A stretch of 64,000 nt of DNA, taken from positions 744,001 through 808,000 of the forward strand of contig NZ_MAYU01000021.1 in assembly GCF_001685025.1 (NCBI RefSeq), given 5' to 3'. Positions 55,714-63,358 of this stretch are shown here, one piece after another. The notes below the pieces were generated by a model that was given only the letters and a program-made list of their open reading frames with translations, searched no databases and had not been told where the DNA came from. This stretch comes from Bacillus sp. FJAT-27225. GTDB lineage: Bacteria > Bacillota > Bacilli > Bacillales > Cytobacillaceae. A program made the translations under genes and the position numbers. How positions within the stretch are numbered: position 1 is the stretch's first letter; the number at the start of each line of letters is the position of its first letter.

Positions 55714-55753
55714 GGTGTTATTATATTTAGGAATCATTAGGAGGATATTTTAG

Positions 55754-56728
55754 ATGTTCCAAAGCATATTCAATAAAGATATTAAAATCTTATCAGCCAT
55801 TACAGTACAAGATGAAGAAAAATTGGATAACTTTTACAATTCAATTTATAATAATTTATTCGGAATTGGAGTTACTCATAATTTTGAAAAAGAGGATCGC
55901 TATTTTGTAGAAGCACTATCGCATTTTATGAAACAGATTCATCTTTTAAGAAGTGCCATGATACTTTTAAAAAATAATTTACCTCTTGAAGCTGGTATCT
56001 TAGTTCGATCTGCAACAAACATTTTCTTTGTTATAGAATACTTACTTCAAGATGGAAAGGAAAAAGAAAATTTTAAAAAACTTTTCATCTTATCTGTTGT
56101 TGCTGAACTTTTTGATCTTAAGTCAGAAGTAACACTCTTAGAGGAGATTCGCGATGAGGAAAAATACAAACGACTTTTTAACGAGTATATTTTCAATGAT
56201 TATCAACAAGAACTTAATGAACTTCGGGAATCTTTAAAAGAAAATTACCCAATTGATGCGCCAACCACCGATGATAAATTTGATAATAAAATATCTGCTA
56301 AAATAAAAAAAGAATTAAAATTACCTTCTATCAAAGATATGGCTTCTGTCTCAGTTGAAGGACAATTTATATATAATAAAATGTATAATATTTTTAGTAT
56401 ATATGATCATTCTTCCCCAAGAGTATTACACTATTACCGTGAACTTTATAAAACATCTAACAAATATAAAGTTAAATTCTATGAATACTCTCAGGAAAAA
56501 ACAGATGAACAGTTATTTATTTTTGCAAGTTTTTTAGAGTTGCTTTGTCTAGGCCTCAAAAGGATACTCGAGAAAATACAAAAAAGCGACTCATTATTAA
56601 AAAGATATAGAAATAAAAAATTTAATTCATTAGTAGATAGTTTAAATCATTTATCTGATTTTCGAGACGCATTTGCGAGTAAAGTAAATCCATTATTCGA
56701 AAAACAGCCCCGGGAAAGAAATGAATAG
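55754..56728 (+). CDS. DUF5677-like helical protein
   Basis: The 324-residue protein is nearly all helical. HLLRSAMILLKNNLPLEAGI with VRSATNIFFVIEYLL (about residues 60-95) fits the DUF5677 pattern of L-x-x-x-l-x-x-EA..L-R-S. A long acidic/basic helical middle and the C-terminal QKSDSLLKRYRNKKFNSLVD follow. The function is unknown; the family is frequently seen near nucleases and toxins. It is read 40 bases after the Mrr-like gene with TAGGAGG before its ATG, so the two form a unit. Confidence 0.6.
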   Translation: MFQSIFNKDIKILSAITVQDEEKLDNFYNSIYNNLFGIGVTHNFEKEDRYFVEALSHFMKQIHLLRSAMILLKNNLPLEAGILVRSATNIFFVIEYLLQDGKEKENFKKLFILSVVAELFDLKSEVTLLEEIRDEEKYKRLFNEYIFNDYQQELNELRESLKENYPIDAPTTDDKFDNKISAKIKKELKLPSIKDMASVSVEGQFIYNKMYNIFSIYDHSSPRVLHYYRELYKTSNKYKVKFYEYSQEKTDEQLFIFASFLELLCLGLKRILEKIQKSDSLLKRYRNKKFNSLVDSLNHLSDFRDAFASKVNPLFEKQPRERNE

Positions 56729-56861
56729 TTTTTCCAAATATATCCCTAATCGCGCCTGATAGAGTAATAAAAAACTGTTTTACTAACTTCATTTTGCTGG
56801 AAATTACCTAGATTCTTTAAGTAATGAAGCATTACTTAACTAAAAATTGGGAGGGTAACAC

Positions 56862-56969
56862 CTGCTAGAATATCAATTTAAGAAAGTAAATATTGAGATT
56901 ACCGATGAAGACGCAATTGTGGAAGAGGAAAAGGAAAAATTTGAAGAGATGTTTAACGCCAGTAATTAG
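56862..56969 (+). CDS. Possible 35-residue acidic peptide with CTG start
   Basis: GGGAGG sits seven bases before CTG, starting LLEYQFKKVNIEITDEDAIV followed by EEEKEKFEEMF, then ASN and stop. The acidic helical sequence is protein-like and codon use is normal. A CTG start is rare, so this may be a real micropeptide or the tail of a lost gene. No family is recognised. Confidence 0.3.
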   Translation: MLEYQFKKVNIEITDEDAIVEEEKEKFEEMFNASN

Positions 56970-57249
56970 AATATTCAGGAAAAAGCTTAAAGCTCCAATT
57001 CTTTAAGTAGGAACAAACTATTTTTCTTTTAAATTTTTTAAGACATACGGCTCCGTTTGCTGATACGCTTGTTTTTCTTTCAAATAATGTAAACAGATTT
57101 CATACTTTTGTGAAAATTGTCGATAAAGTATTCTTTCTTCAAATTAATATCTTTGTGCTTTTGACTCTCGATAATTTTAAATTCGTTACCGGCGGGGAAT
57201 GGGGCTTTCAACTGAATATGCTTCACCAGTTTTAGCGAATTTTATCAGG

Positions 57250-57330
57250 AGATTTCACCTTTTTGCTGGACTTACTTTCGGATCCTCAAACCAAAGATGA
57301 CGAGTAATGCACTTAATACGAATGGCGACT
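57250..57330 (-). pseudogene. Fragment of an MHS-type transporter gene
   Basis: The minus strand reads PFVLSALLVIFGLRIRK, then a stop and VQQKGEI. The intact transporter at 60224-61519 has PFILSALLVVFGLWIRK, then GIDETPEFKE, then VQQKGEI. The fragment is thus a copy of about 27 residues with a 10-residue internal deletion. The rest of the gene is absent. Confidence 0.8.
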
Positions 57331-57352
57331 ATCCTTTACATTTAAAAAATTT

Positions 57353-57423
57353 GTGCCTGGCACTATCCGATATAATATATATCATAAAAATCCATTCAAC
57401 AAGAAACGGGAAGTGACTGGCAG
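57353..57423. repeat. CCTGGCACT-class repeat, second copy
   Basis: Begins GTGCCTGGCACT (57353-57364) and ends AGTGACTGGCAG, with AAAATCCATTCAACAAG (57387-57403) inside, the same core as at 4644-4660. It sits immediately downstream of the metallopeptidase gene and beside a gene fragment. Confidence 0.6.
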
Positions 57424-57446
57424 CCTGTTTTTATGCAAACGTCCTA

Positions 57447-58154
57447 TTAAACATCCATCCTCCACCCTGACACCGCAAGCCAGCGTTCATGCTGTTCATA
57501 GTCAGGCATGATTTTCCCGACGAGCCGCCAGAAGGAACGGTCATGATTCAAATGCACCATATGGCACATTTCATGGACGACAACATAATCAATCACTTCT
57601 AGCGGTGCCATTGACAGTTTCCAATTGAACGTCAACCGCCTCGTGGAGTCACACGTGCCCCAGTTCGTATTGTTGTCCGTGATCCGGATTGACCGCGGCT
57701 TTGTTTTGAATTCGCTTTGATAAAATTTGACCCGTTTCTCGATCAAAGCCTTGCACTGCTGATAGTAAAATCGCTTTAAAGCCTGTTTAACGCTCTCATC
57801 ATTTTGTTCTTTCACGTATACGTGCAGCTTATCTTCCTCGAACAATGCATTGTCTTTTTCGATATCGGCATCCTGGGAAATTAATATCGGATAGGATTTG
57901 CCTAAATACAGAAATTGCCCACCCTGACCGTACTCTTTTTCCATGCTGCCTGCGACCCGCTCTTTTATTTCTCTCGCCCTTTGCAGGATGAGGTCCCATC
58001 TGTCTTCTATTATTAAAAGCACACTTGCATCAGAAGTCCCCTTTGGAGCCTGTACTTCGATATTTCCATACAAGTCTATATAAATGCCGATCGTTGAACG
58101 GTTCTTATAAATCACATCAAATCCAATTGTTTCTCCCGAAAAAGTATGAAGCAT
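57447..58154 (-). CDS. YgjP/DUF45-type M48 metallopeptidase
   Basis: The protein has 235 residues. VVHEMCHMVHLNHDRSFW (about residues 188-205) is the HExxH zinc motif with a following His, as in YgjP-like (DUF45, SprT-related) proteins. ITDNNTNWGTCDSTRRLTFN is the conserved preceding segment. The substrate is unknown. No membrane segment is seen. It lies 15 bases after the RraB-like gene on the same strand, so the two are probably one transcript. Confidence 0.85.
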   Translation of the reverse strand: MLHTFSGETIGFDVIYKNRSTIGIYIDLYGNIEVQAPKGTSDASVLLIIEDRWDLILQRAREIKERVAGSMEKEYGQGGQFLYLGKSYPILISQDADIEKDNALFEEDKLHVYVKEQNDESVKQALKRFYYQQCKALIEKRVKFYQSEFKTKPRSIRITDNNTNWGTCDSTRRLTFNWKLSMAPLEVIDYVVVHEMCHMVHLNHDRSFWRLVGKIMPDYEQHERWLAVSGWRMDV

Positions 58155-58169
58155 GTTATCACCTGCATT

Positions 58170-58538
58170 TTAATCTATAAATACGCCCCAGCCATCCGCA
58201 TGGCCGCCGTAAGGCTTGCTAATTTGATTGAGCCTTTCCTGTACCTTTTTTAGTTCGCTATGGTTCAGGAGCATTCTTTTCGAGCAGATGCAGGCCCACT
58301 CGTCTGTTTCGTCATCCTGCTCTAGCAAGCCATGGAAGCCTGCTTCCTTCAAAACGGGCAGAAGCTTTTCGCCGGTCTTCTGATCAGGTACCGCGATAAA
58401 AAACTCGACTGCCTGCGGCTTCTTAAAACTCACACCTTCTTTGAACAAACTGCACAATGCTTCTCCATCCGCGTCGTTTGGAAATTTCATCATCCATTCC
58501 TCCATTTGTGTGCCTTCTATGTTGTCATTATCATGCAC
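58170..58538 (-). CDS. RraB-like protein (ribonuclease E inhibitor family)
   Basis: The 122-residue product has FPNDADGEALCSLFKEGVSF, AVEFFIAVPD, ACICSKRMLLNHSELKKVQE and YGGHADGWGVFID, the RraB (PF06877-type) blocks in order. Bacilli lack RNase E, so the role here is not that of E. coli RraB. A short start at MEEWMMKFPNDADG (ATG at 58505) would also give the whole domain; the longer start has no obvious ribosome site. Followed 15 bases later by the metallopeptidase gene. Confidence 0.75.
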   Translation of the reverse strand: MHDNDNIEGTQMEEWMMKFPNDADGEALCSLFKEGVSFKKPQAVEFFIAVPDQKTGEKLLPVLKEAGFHGLLEQDDETDEWACICSKRMLLNHSELKKVQERLNQISKPYGGHADGWGVFID

Positions 58539-58581
58539 TTGCTAAATTTTGGCTAATCATTTAATTATGAATTTGTTGTGT

Positions 58582-58666
58582 TATAATGTAAATAACCTTT
58601 TAACTTTAAACTTTTTTCTTTACCGGTTCCACTACCCTGCTCGTTCGTTGAGCAGGGTTTTTTATT
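58582..58666 (+). ncRNA. Candidate small RNA with extended -10 promoter and terminator
   Basis: TG-T-TATAAT (58579-58587) is an extended -10 box. About 50 bases later CCCTGCTC (58635-58642) and GAGCAGGG (58650-58657) form a perfect stem followed by TTTTTTATT. No plus-strand gene ends here, so the terminator has no other owner. A transcript of about 70 bases is predicted. No known RNA family was recognised. Confidence 0.35.
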
Positions 58667-58682
58667 GCACTTTTTTTGAAAA

Positions 58683-58713
58683 TAAAAAAAACAGACTTTT
58701 TTGGAGTCTGTTT
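58683..58713 (-). terminator. Rho-independent terminator of cspB
   Basis: AAACAGACT and AGTCTGTTT form a 9-bp stem followed by eight T (with AT tail) on the minus strand, 19 bases past the cspB stop. Confidence 0.8.
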
Positions 58714-58731
58714 CGGTATGTTAGTCCAAAA

Positions 58732-58932
58732 TTAAGCTTTTTGAACGTTTGCAGCTTGAGGTCCGCGTGCGCCTTGCTCAACGTCAAAAGTTACTTTTTG
58801 ACCTTCGTCTAAAGATTTGAAGCCTTCAGATTGGATTGCGGAGAAATGTACGAATACGTCTTCTCCACCTTCGCGCTCGATGAATCCGAAGCCTTTTTCT
58901 GCGTTAAACCATTTCACTGTACCTTGTTCCAT
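58732..58932 (-). CDS. cspB: Cold-shock protein CspB family
   Basis: The 66-residue protein is a single cold-shock OB domain that binds single-stranded RNA and [16 protein letters not shown] is RNP1-like and DVFVHFSAI is RNP2. Length and sequence are typical of Bacillus CspB/CspD ([15 protein letters not shown] near the N-terminus). GAGGAGG lies eight bases before the ATG, and the leader of about 100 bases may be a thermo-responsive 5' region as in other csp genes. Its terminator is at 58683-58713. Confidence 0.95.
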   Translation of the reverse strand: MEQGTVKWFNAEKGFGFIEREGGEDVFVHFSAIQSEGFKSLDEGQKVTFDVEQGARGPQAANVQKA

Positions 58933-59194
58933 GTGTGTTGCCTCCTCGTGCTAATGCACATTGTTTGTTACTATCCCTGCCCAAAGTGATCATTAGAACG
59001 AAAAGTCGATCTTTACATCGGTCAAAAATAATTCTTCCTTATCATAACTCGGAATAGGAGAAATTGCAAGGGACCTTAGTAGGACGACTTCCTCCTTAAT
59101 CATGTATAAGTTTGATTTGAACGGAGAACGTTGTAGATCAAGAGAAAATCAGGGCTTAATTTTTGTAAAGGATTTGCCCCATATCCTATCCATC

Positions 59195-60169
59195 CTACAA
59201 AAAAATCTCCTGACCTACATTCATTTCCTTCGCCTTCTCAAATACCCCCTTCGCGACAGCCAAATCAAAATGAGCCGCCCCAACCGATTTAAAAATAGTA
59301 ATATCCTCAACGCCACGTTCAACCTTATTTACGTGAAGATCAGCTAATGTACCGGAAAGCTTTTCAAAGGACCATTTCCCTCTATGGGCTGCATCTATGA
59401 ATTCTCCAGCCTCCGCTTTCATCCCCTCATGATCATCAGCGTAAATCAAGGCTGCCTGTTCAATAGCCCTTAACGGGATTTCACGCATTTCCGGTAAATA
59501 ACTACCCACGCCGATAATATGTGTCCCCACTTTTAAATACTGTGCATCAAACACTTCTTCAGTTGAACGGGTTGCACAACAAATGACATCAGACTGGGCG
59601 ACGGCTTCGTTCCGGTCGACACCGGTATGAATGCTAGCGGTCACACCGGCCCCTTTAAGCTTATCGCTGAATGTATATGTCTTATCGGTGGAGCGATTGA
59701 TTAAATAGATGTCTTGAATCGGCAGCACGTTTACTATTCCCAGTACTTGCTCAAAAGCCATTCCACCTGTACCAATGACGGTCAGCACTTGGCTGTCAGG
59801 CCTGGCGAGATGGCGTGCAGAAATTGCACTTAATGCGCCGGTTCTCAATCGTGTCAGATAAGAAGCAGCCACTAAGCTTATATGTCTTCCTGTTTCGAGT
59901 TCTGTCAGTAATATGGCTCCTTGTGTGGTTGGAAGATCAGCTGAGCTGTTCTCAGGAAAAATAGATACAATTTTGACAGACGCCATTTTCGCCCCATCCG
60001 AACTTGGCATATAGAGCACAGAGCCGTTACGTTCGGGGACATTCAGTACCGTCCGATGAGGGTTTTCCACACGTCCTTCATGAATTGCTACTAACATGGC
60101 TTGGACATCCCGAATGGCATCTTCCATCTTATAAATGGATTGAATCAGTTGTTCGTTCAATATAAGCAT
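59195..60169 (-). CDS. Ornithine cyclodeaminase / mu-crystallin family protein
   Basis: The protein has 324 residues with NAD(P)-binding VIGTGGMAFEQVLGI (about residues 135-149) in the Rossmann centre. RLRTGALSAISARHLARPDS and VGSYLPEMREIP are typical of this family, which includes ornithine cyclodeaminase, alanine dehydrogenase and pyrroline/piperideine-2-carboxylate reductases. GVEDITIFKSVGAAHFDLAV is the conserved C-terminal block. Downstream of the transporter in the same operon, it most likely acts on an imported amino or imino acid such as proline-type compounds. Start at 60169 with AGGAG upstream. Confidence 0.85.
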   Translation of the reverse strand: MLILNEQLIQSIYKMEDAIRDVQAMLVAIHEGRVENPHRTVLNVPERNGSVLYMPSSDGAKMASVKIVSIFPENSSADLPTTQGAILLTELETGRHISLVAASYLTRLRTGALSAISARHLARPDSQVLTVIGTGGMAFEQVLGIVNVLPIQDIYLINRSTDKTYTFSDKLKGAGVTASIHTGVDRNEAVAQSDVICCATRSTEEVFDAQYLKVGTHIIGVGSYLPEMREIPLRAIEQAALIYADDHEGMKAEAGEFIDAAHRGKWSFEKLSGTLADLHVNKVERGVEDITIFKSVGAAHFDLAVAKGVFEKAKEMNVGQEIFL

Positions 60170-60223
60170 AGAATCTCTCCTTTTTATAGAATAACTCGGC
60201 CAAAACTGCCGGCCGAGAGATTG

Positions 60224-61519
60224 TTAACCTGAAATCGCAGTTTGTTTTTGTTCAACACGGCTTTTCACTGCCCATATGGCAATCAGTGATACAACAGAAG
60301 TAAATATAATGTAGAGTGCAACTGGGATATAGGAATTGTCAAATGATGCGAGCAGCGCTGTGGCAACGAGCGGCGCTGTACCCCCAGCGACTGCGGCCCC
60401 AATTTGATAACCTAGTGAGACACCAGTATACCGAACCTTTGCATCAAAGATTTCGGAGAACATCGTTCCAAGCACTGCTGTAATCGGAGCCCAGATTATG
60501 CCCAAGCCGATGATCGTCGCCAAAACCAGCATAACTACACTGCCTTGATGAATCATCCAGAAATATGGGAAAGCGAAAGCCATCATCGCTAATGTACCGA
60601 CGATATACATTTTTTTACGGCCAACGCTGTCTGATAACCTTCCCATGACTGGAATAAGGATGGTTGTAATAATCGTTGAAACCATAACCGCCCCTAATAC
60701 AGCGGAACGGCTAAATCCAAGATTGCTTGTCCCATACGAAACAATGAACGTACTGAAAATATAGAATGGTGCAGTCTCAACCACTTTTGCACCAATCGTA
60801 ATCAGCACTTCTTTCCAGTAATAGCGAAGTGTCTCGACGATTGGAAGTTTGGGAATCTCGCCTTTTTGCTGGACTTCCTTGAATTCTGGTGTCTCATCGA
60901 TTCCTTTTCGGATCCATAAACCAAAGACTACGAGTAATGCACTTAGTATGAATGGCACGCGCCATCCCCACGTCATGAATTGCTGCTCGGGTAATAAGTT
61001 CATTATCCAAAGAGCTAGTGTACCCATCACCATACCGATCGTAACACCCATTTGTGGAATAGAACCAAAGAATCCTCTGCGTTCTGGTGGAGCGTATTCA
61101 GTTGCCAGCAGCAAAGCTCCTCCCCATTCCCCGCCGATTCCAAGACCTTGGATTAGACGAAGTGTAATCAAAATGATCGGTGCAGCTACACCAATCGCTT
61201 GATATGTAGGCAGAATCCCCATAGCAAATGTCGCAGCCCCCATCAGGCTTAATGTTAAAACGAGTGTTTTTTTCCGGCCGATTCTATCCCCGATATGACT
61301 AAAAATAATTCCCCCAAATGGCCGAATAAAAAACGAAAGTGCAAACGATGCATACGCGAGCAACAATCCTACTGTTGGATCCTCATTAACAAAGAATAAT
61401 TGGTTGAATACTAGTGCGGCCATTGTTCCATATAAGAAATAGTCAAACCATTCAATGGAGCTGCCCACAAGGCTGGCAACCAAAACACGAAAAGACGTTT
61501 TTTTATCCAATTGTTGCAT
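60224..61519 (-). CDS. MHS-type MFS transporter (ProP/ShiA-like)
   Basis: The 431-residue membrane protein has 12 predicted spans. SIEWFDYFLYGTMAALVF is the family opening, FGGIIFSHIGDRIGRKKTLV (motif A) lies in the first loop, and RLIQGLGIGGEWGGALLLAT is the MHS hallmark. These transporters co-import small organic acids, betaine, proline or shikimate with protons. A scrap of a sister gene lies at 57250-57330. The operon is read with the cyclodeaminase-family gene and faces the cupin regulator across the palindrome at 61541-61561. Confidence 0.88.
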   Translation of the reverse strand: MQQLDKKTSFRVLVASLVGSSIEWFDYFLYGTMAALVFNQLFFVNEDPTVGLLLAYASFALSFFIRPFGGIIFSHIGDRIGRKKTLVLTLSLMGAATFAMGILPTYQAIGVAAPIILITLRLIQGLGIGGEWGGALLLATEYAPPERRGFFGSIPQMGVTIGMVMGTLALWIMNLLPEQQFMTWGWRVPFILSALLVVFGLWIRKGIDETPEFKEVQQKGEIPKLPIVETLRYYWKEVLITIGAKVVETAPFYIFSTFIVSYGTSNLGFSRSAVLGAVMVSTIITTILIPVMGRLSDSVGRKKMYIVGTLAMMAFAFPYFWMIHQGSVVMLVLATIIGLGIIWAPITAVLGTMFSEIFDAKVRYTGVSLGYQIGAAVAGGTAPLVATALLASFDNSYIPVALYIIFTSVVSLIAIWAVKSRVEQKQTAISG

Positions 61520-61540
61520 TTTCTCCTCATCCCCTTTTAA

Positions 61541-61561
61541 AATTGAAGTGTCACTTCAATT
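61541..61561. promoter_or_regulatory. Perfect operator palindrome
   Basis: AATTGAAGTG (61541-61550), a single T, then CACTTCAATT (61552-61561): 10-bp arms with one central base. It is 22 bases upstream of the transporter start and between it and the divergent XRE-cupin regulator, the expected site of that regulator. Confidence 0.75.
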
Positions 61562-61654
61562 AGATTTTAGACAATAGTTAATATTCCGTCAACTTTGATT
61601 AATTTGCTACAATATTTATTAATGAGAAAAGTGGGAAGAGGAAGGTAGGATAAT

Positions 61655-62143
61655 ATGATTGGTGTCCGACTTAAAGAAATTCGTAAAGAGAAAAAAATGA
61701 CCTTGAAGGAACTTGCAGAGGGAGCCGGTGTTTCCATCAGTTTTCTCTCACAAGTCGAACGTGGAAAGTCCAGTGTCACATTAGAGTCACTCCGAAAAAT
61801 CTCTGAAGTTCTAAGCGTCAATCCCAGTATTTTTTTCTCAAGTAACAATGAGCCCATGAGTGAGCCTTCATTTCATTATCAGGACCTGACACAACAAGTC
61901 CCAAATCCAGACTTTCATCCAATACTCGTCACACTCCCAGCAAACCAAAGCGACGGACAACCCTTTTCACACAGCGGACATGAATTCATCTATGTATTAG
62001 AAGGAACCCTGACACTCCAAATAGAAACAAAGATGATCGAACTGCAGCAAGGAGACTCCTGGTTTTTTTCAGCCAGCGAAACACATTACTGGTACAACCA
62101 CACAAATCAAACAATCCGATTCTTAGTTGTGTCTTCCAGATAA
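61655..62143 (+). CDS. XRE-cupin transcriptional regulator
   Basis: The 162-residue protein has an N-terminal helix-turn-helix (RLKEIRKEKKMTLKELAEGA, then SISFLSQVERGKSSVTLESL) and a C-terminal cupin (HSGHEFIYVLEGTLTLQIE, then HYWYNHTNQTIRFLVVSS), the layout of regulators that sense small ligands in the cupin pocket. It is divergent from the transporter/cyclodeaminase operon and likely binds the palindrome at 61541-61561. The ribosome site is AGGAAGG, eight bases upstream. Confidence 0.85.
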   Translation: MIGVRLKEIRKEKKMTLKELAEGAGVSISFLSQVERGKSSVTLESLRKISEVLSVNPSIFFSSNNEPMSEPSFHYQDLTQQVPNPDFHPILVTLPANQSDGQPFSHSGHEFIYVLEGTLTLQIETKMIELQQGDSWFFSASETHYWYNHTNQTIRFLVVSSR

Positions 62144-62249
62144 AATGGTTTAGTGGACACTAGTAAACTGGCATCACCCGAACTATTTATTTATCCAGCC
62201 TGGCACTCCGGCCTTAAATATTGCTGAATCCAAGTTCTAATTTATCAAA

Positions 62250-62289
62250 ATAAAAAGGATAGACGAGCTTTTATAGCTCTATCTATCCT
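62250..62289 (-). terminator. Rho-independent terminator
   Basis: AGGATAGA and TCTATCCT with inner AGCT pairs form a long stem on the minus strand followed by TTTTTATT. It belongs to the gene ending at 62344. Confidence 0.75.
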
Positions 62290-62343
62290 AATTTGTTAAA
62301 GGCAGAGAAATAGGGTCCTCCTAAATCAGTTAGAGCGGATGAT

Positions 62344-63117
62344 CTACTTTTTAACGACTTTTATATACAACATATAATTCCCTGCTAATCTCGACGAGTC
62401 TCTATATTGGATACCAACTATGCCATTACCGTAACCGAAGTTATTTGCAATCACCATATCAGCAAGCTTGCTATTTAAGGCAAGCGTGACGGGTTTAAAC
62501 ACGGCTTGCCCATTTACTTCTTCTGTACCTATAGGCCTGTCTCCTGCTTGCCCTGTAATATAGGTAAGGGTTGTAAATAATGCATTTAAACCAGACTCTA
62601 CATTCGTCATAACCGCATCACTAAGAACTGCTACAGGCTTACCTCCAACCGCTGTTAGTAAATTGCCGACTGATCTTGCTATTACAGGCCCCTTTTCTAC
62701 AAGTACTCTCCCCCATGTTTTGAATAAGTCCTGGCCGCCATCCCATTCCCAAATGGTCGGAGTTATTGCAACAGCAGTTTGTTCTGTTAAATCACCGGAC
62801 CAAAGGACCATAGGTGGCCGGTCAACTTGCAAACCGGTTTTTCTCTGCCAGGGTGCCGCATATGGGACATGGTCTCCAGTTCGTATACCACCGCTACTGC
62901 TGGCAGTTCCCGCTTGTACGCGATAAGGATACCCATTCCGATCACCCAATACAGCTGTTTGTTTTTGTCCCCAAAAAAGTTCCCTTCCGGTGTTATCGAT
63001 CAAGCGAACATCAGAGTGGATATATACTTCATCCCGCTTTCCGTCCACTTGAAAGATATGGTCCCAGGTCTCATTGTGAGCAGTAAAACCTTCAAGAGTC
63101 ACTTCGTAATTCGGCAT
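62344..63117 (-). CDS. Hypothetical beta-rich protein, 257 residues
   Basis: Not recognised. There is no signal peptide or membrane span. The N-terminal third is sheet-rich (EVTLEGFTAHNETWDHIFQV, EVYIHSDVRLI), the middle has WDGGQDLFKTWG and the C-terminal part a Gly/Asn-rich segment (ANNFGYGNGIVGIQYRD). It is preceded by GGAGGG six bases before the ATG and followed by a strong terminator, so it is a well-formed single-gene unit. A lectin-like or carbohydrate-binding role would be a guess. Confidence 0.65.
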   Translation of the reverse strand: MPNYEVTLEGFTAHNETWDHIFQVDGKRDEVYIHSDVRLIDNTGRELFWGQKQTAVLGDRNGYPYRVQAGTASSSGGIRTGDHVPYAAPWQRKTGLQVDRPPMVLWSGDLTEQTAVAITPTIWEWDGGQDLFKTWGRVLVEKGPVIARSVGNLLTAVGGKPVAVLSDAVMTNVESGLNALFTTLTYITGQAGDRPIGTEEVNGQAVFKPVTLALNSKLADMVIANNFGYGNGIVGIQYRDSSRLAGNYMLYIKVVKK

Positions 63118-63293
63118 GTAATACCCTCCTTGAATAAAAATATGAGTAAACCTTGGTATGTAAGTGTTTTTCCGTAAAAACAGTTAAACACCTTACAAAT
63201 ATAAGTTTATTTCACACTTACTCTCACAAACTATCTCAATTTACTCTCAACATTTTTGAAGTATTCAGTACGTGCCCGCTCTAAAAATAAAAG

Positions 63294-63322
63294 AATAGAA
63301 GAGCATAAAAAGCTCACCCTAT
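63294..63322 (-). terminator. Probable terminator
   Basis: ATAG..GAGC and GCTC..CTAT pair imperfectly on the minus strand with T-rich sequence after it, about 37 bases past the stop of the hydrolase-domain gene. Confidence 0.45.
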
Positions 63323-63358
63323 CCCTTTAAGTAATAAATCCTCCTATTCCCCTAAAAG

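Larger units (their letters stand above)
56970..57446. other. Intergenic region with transporter gene scrap and repeat
   Basis: No intact gene. It holds a fragment of an MHS-type transporter gene (57250-57330) and a CCTGGCACT-class repeat (57353-57423). Confidence 0.5.

Noticed and set aside
60849-61202. 117-residue plus-strand reading
   Set aside because: Antisense to the MHS transporter; no ribosome site.
62663-63177. Three overlapping plus-strand readings of 87-116 residues
   Set aside because: Antisense to the hypothetical gene at 62344-63117, which has a proper ribosome site and terminator.
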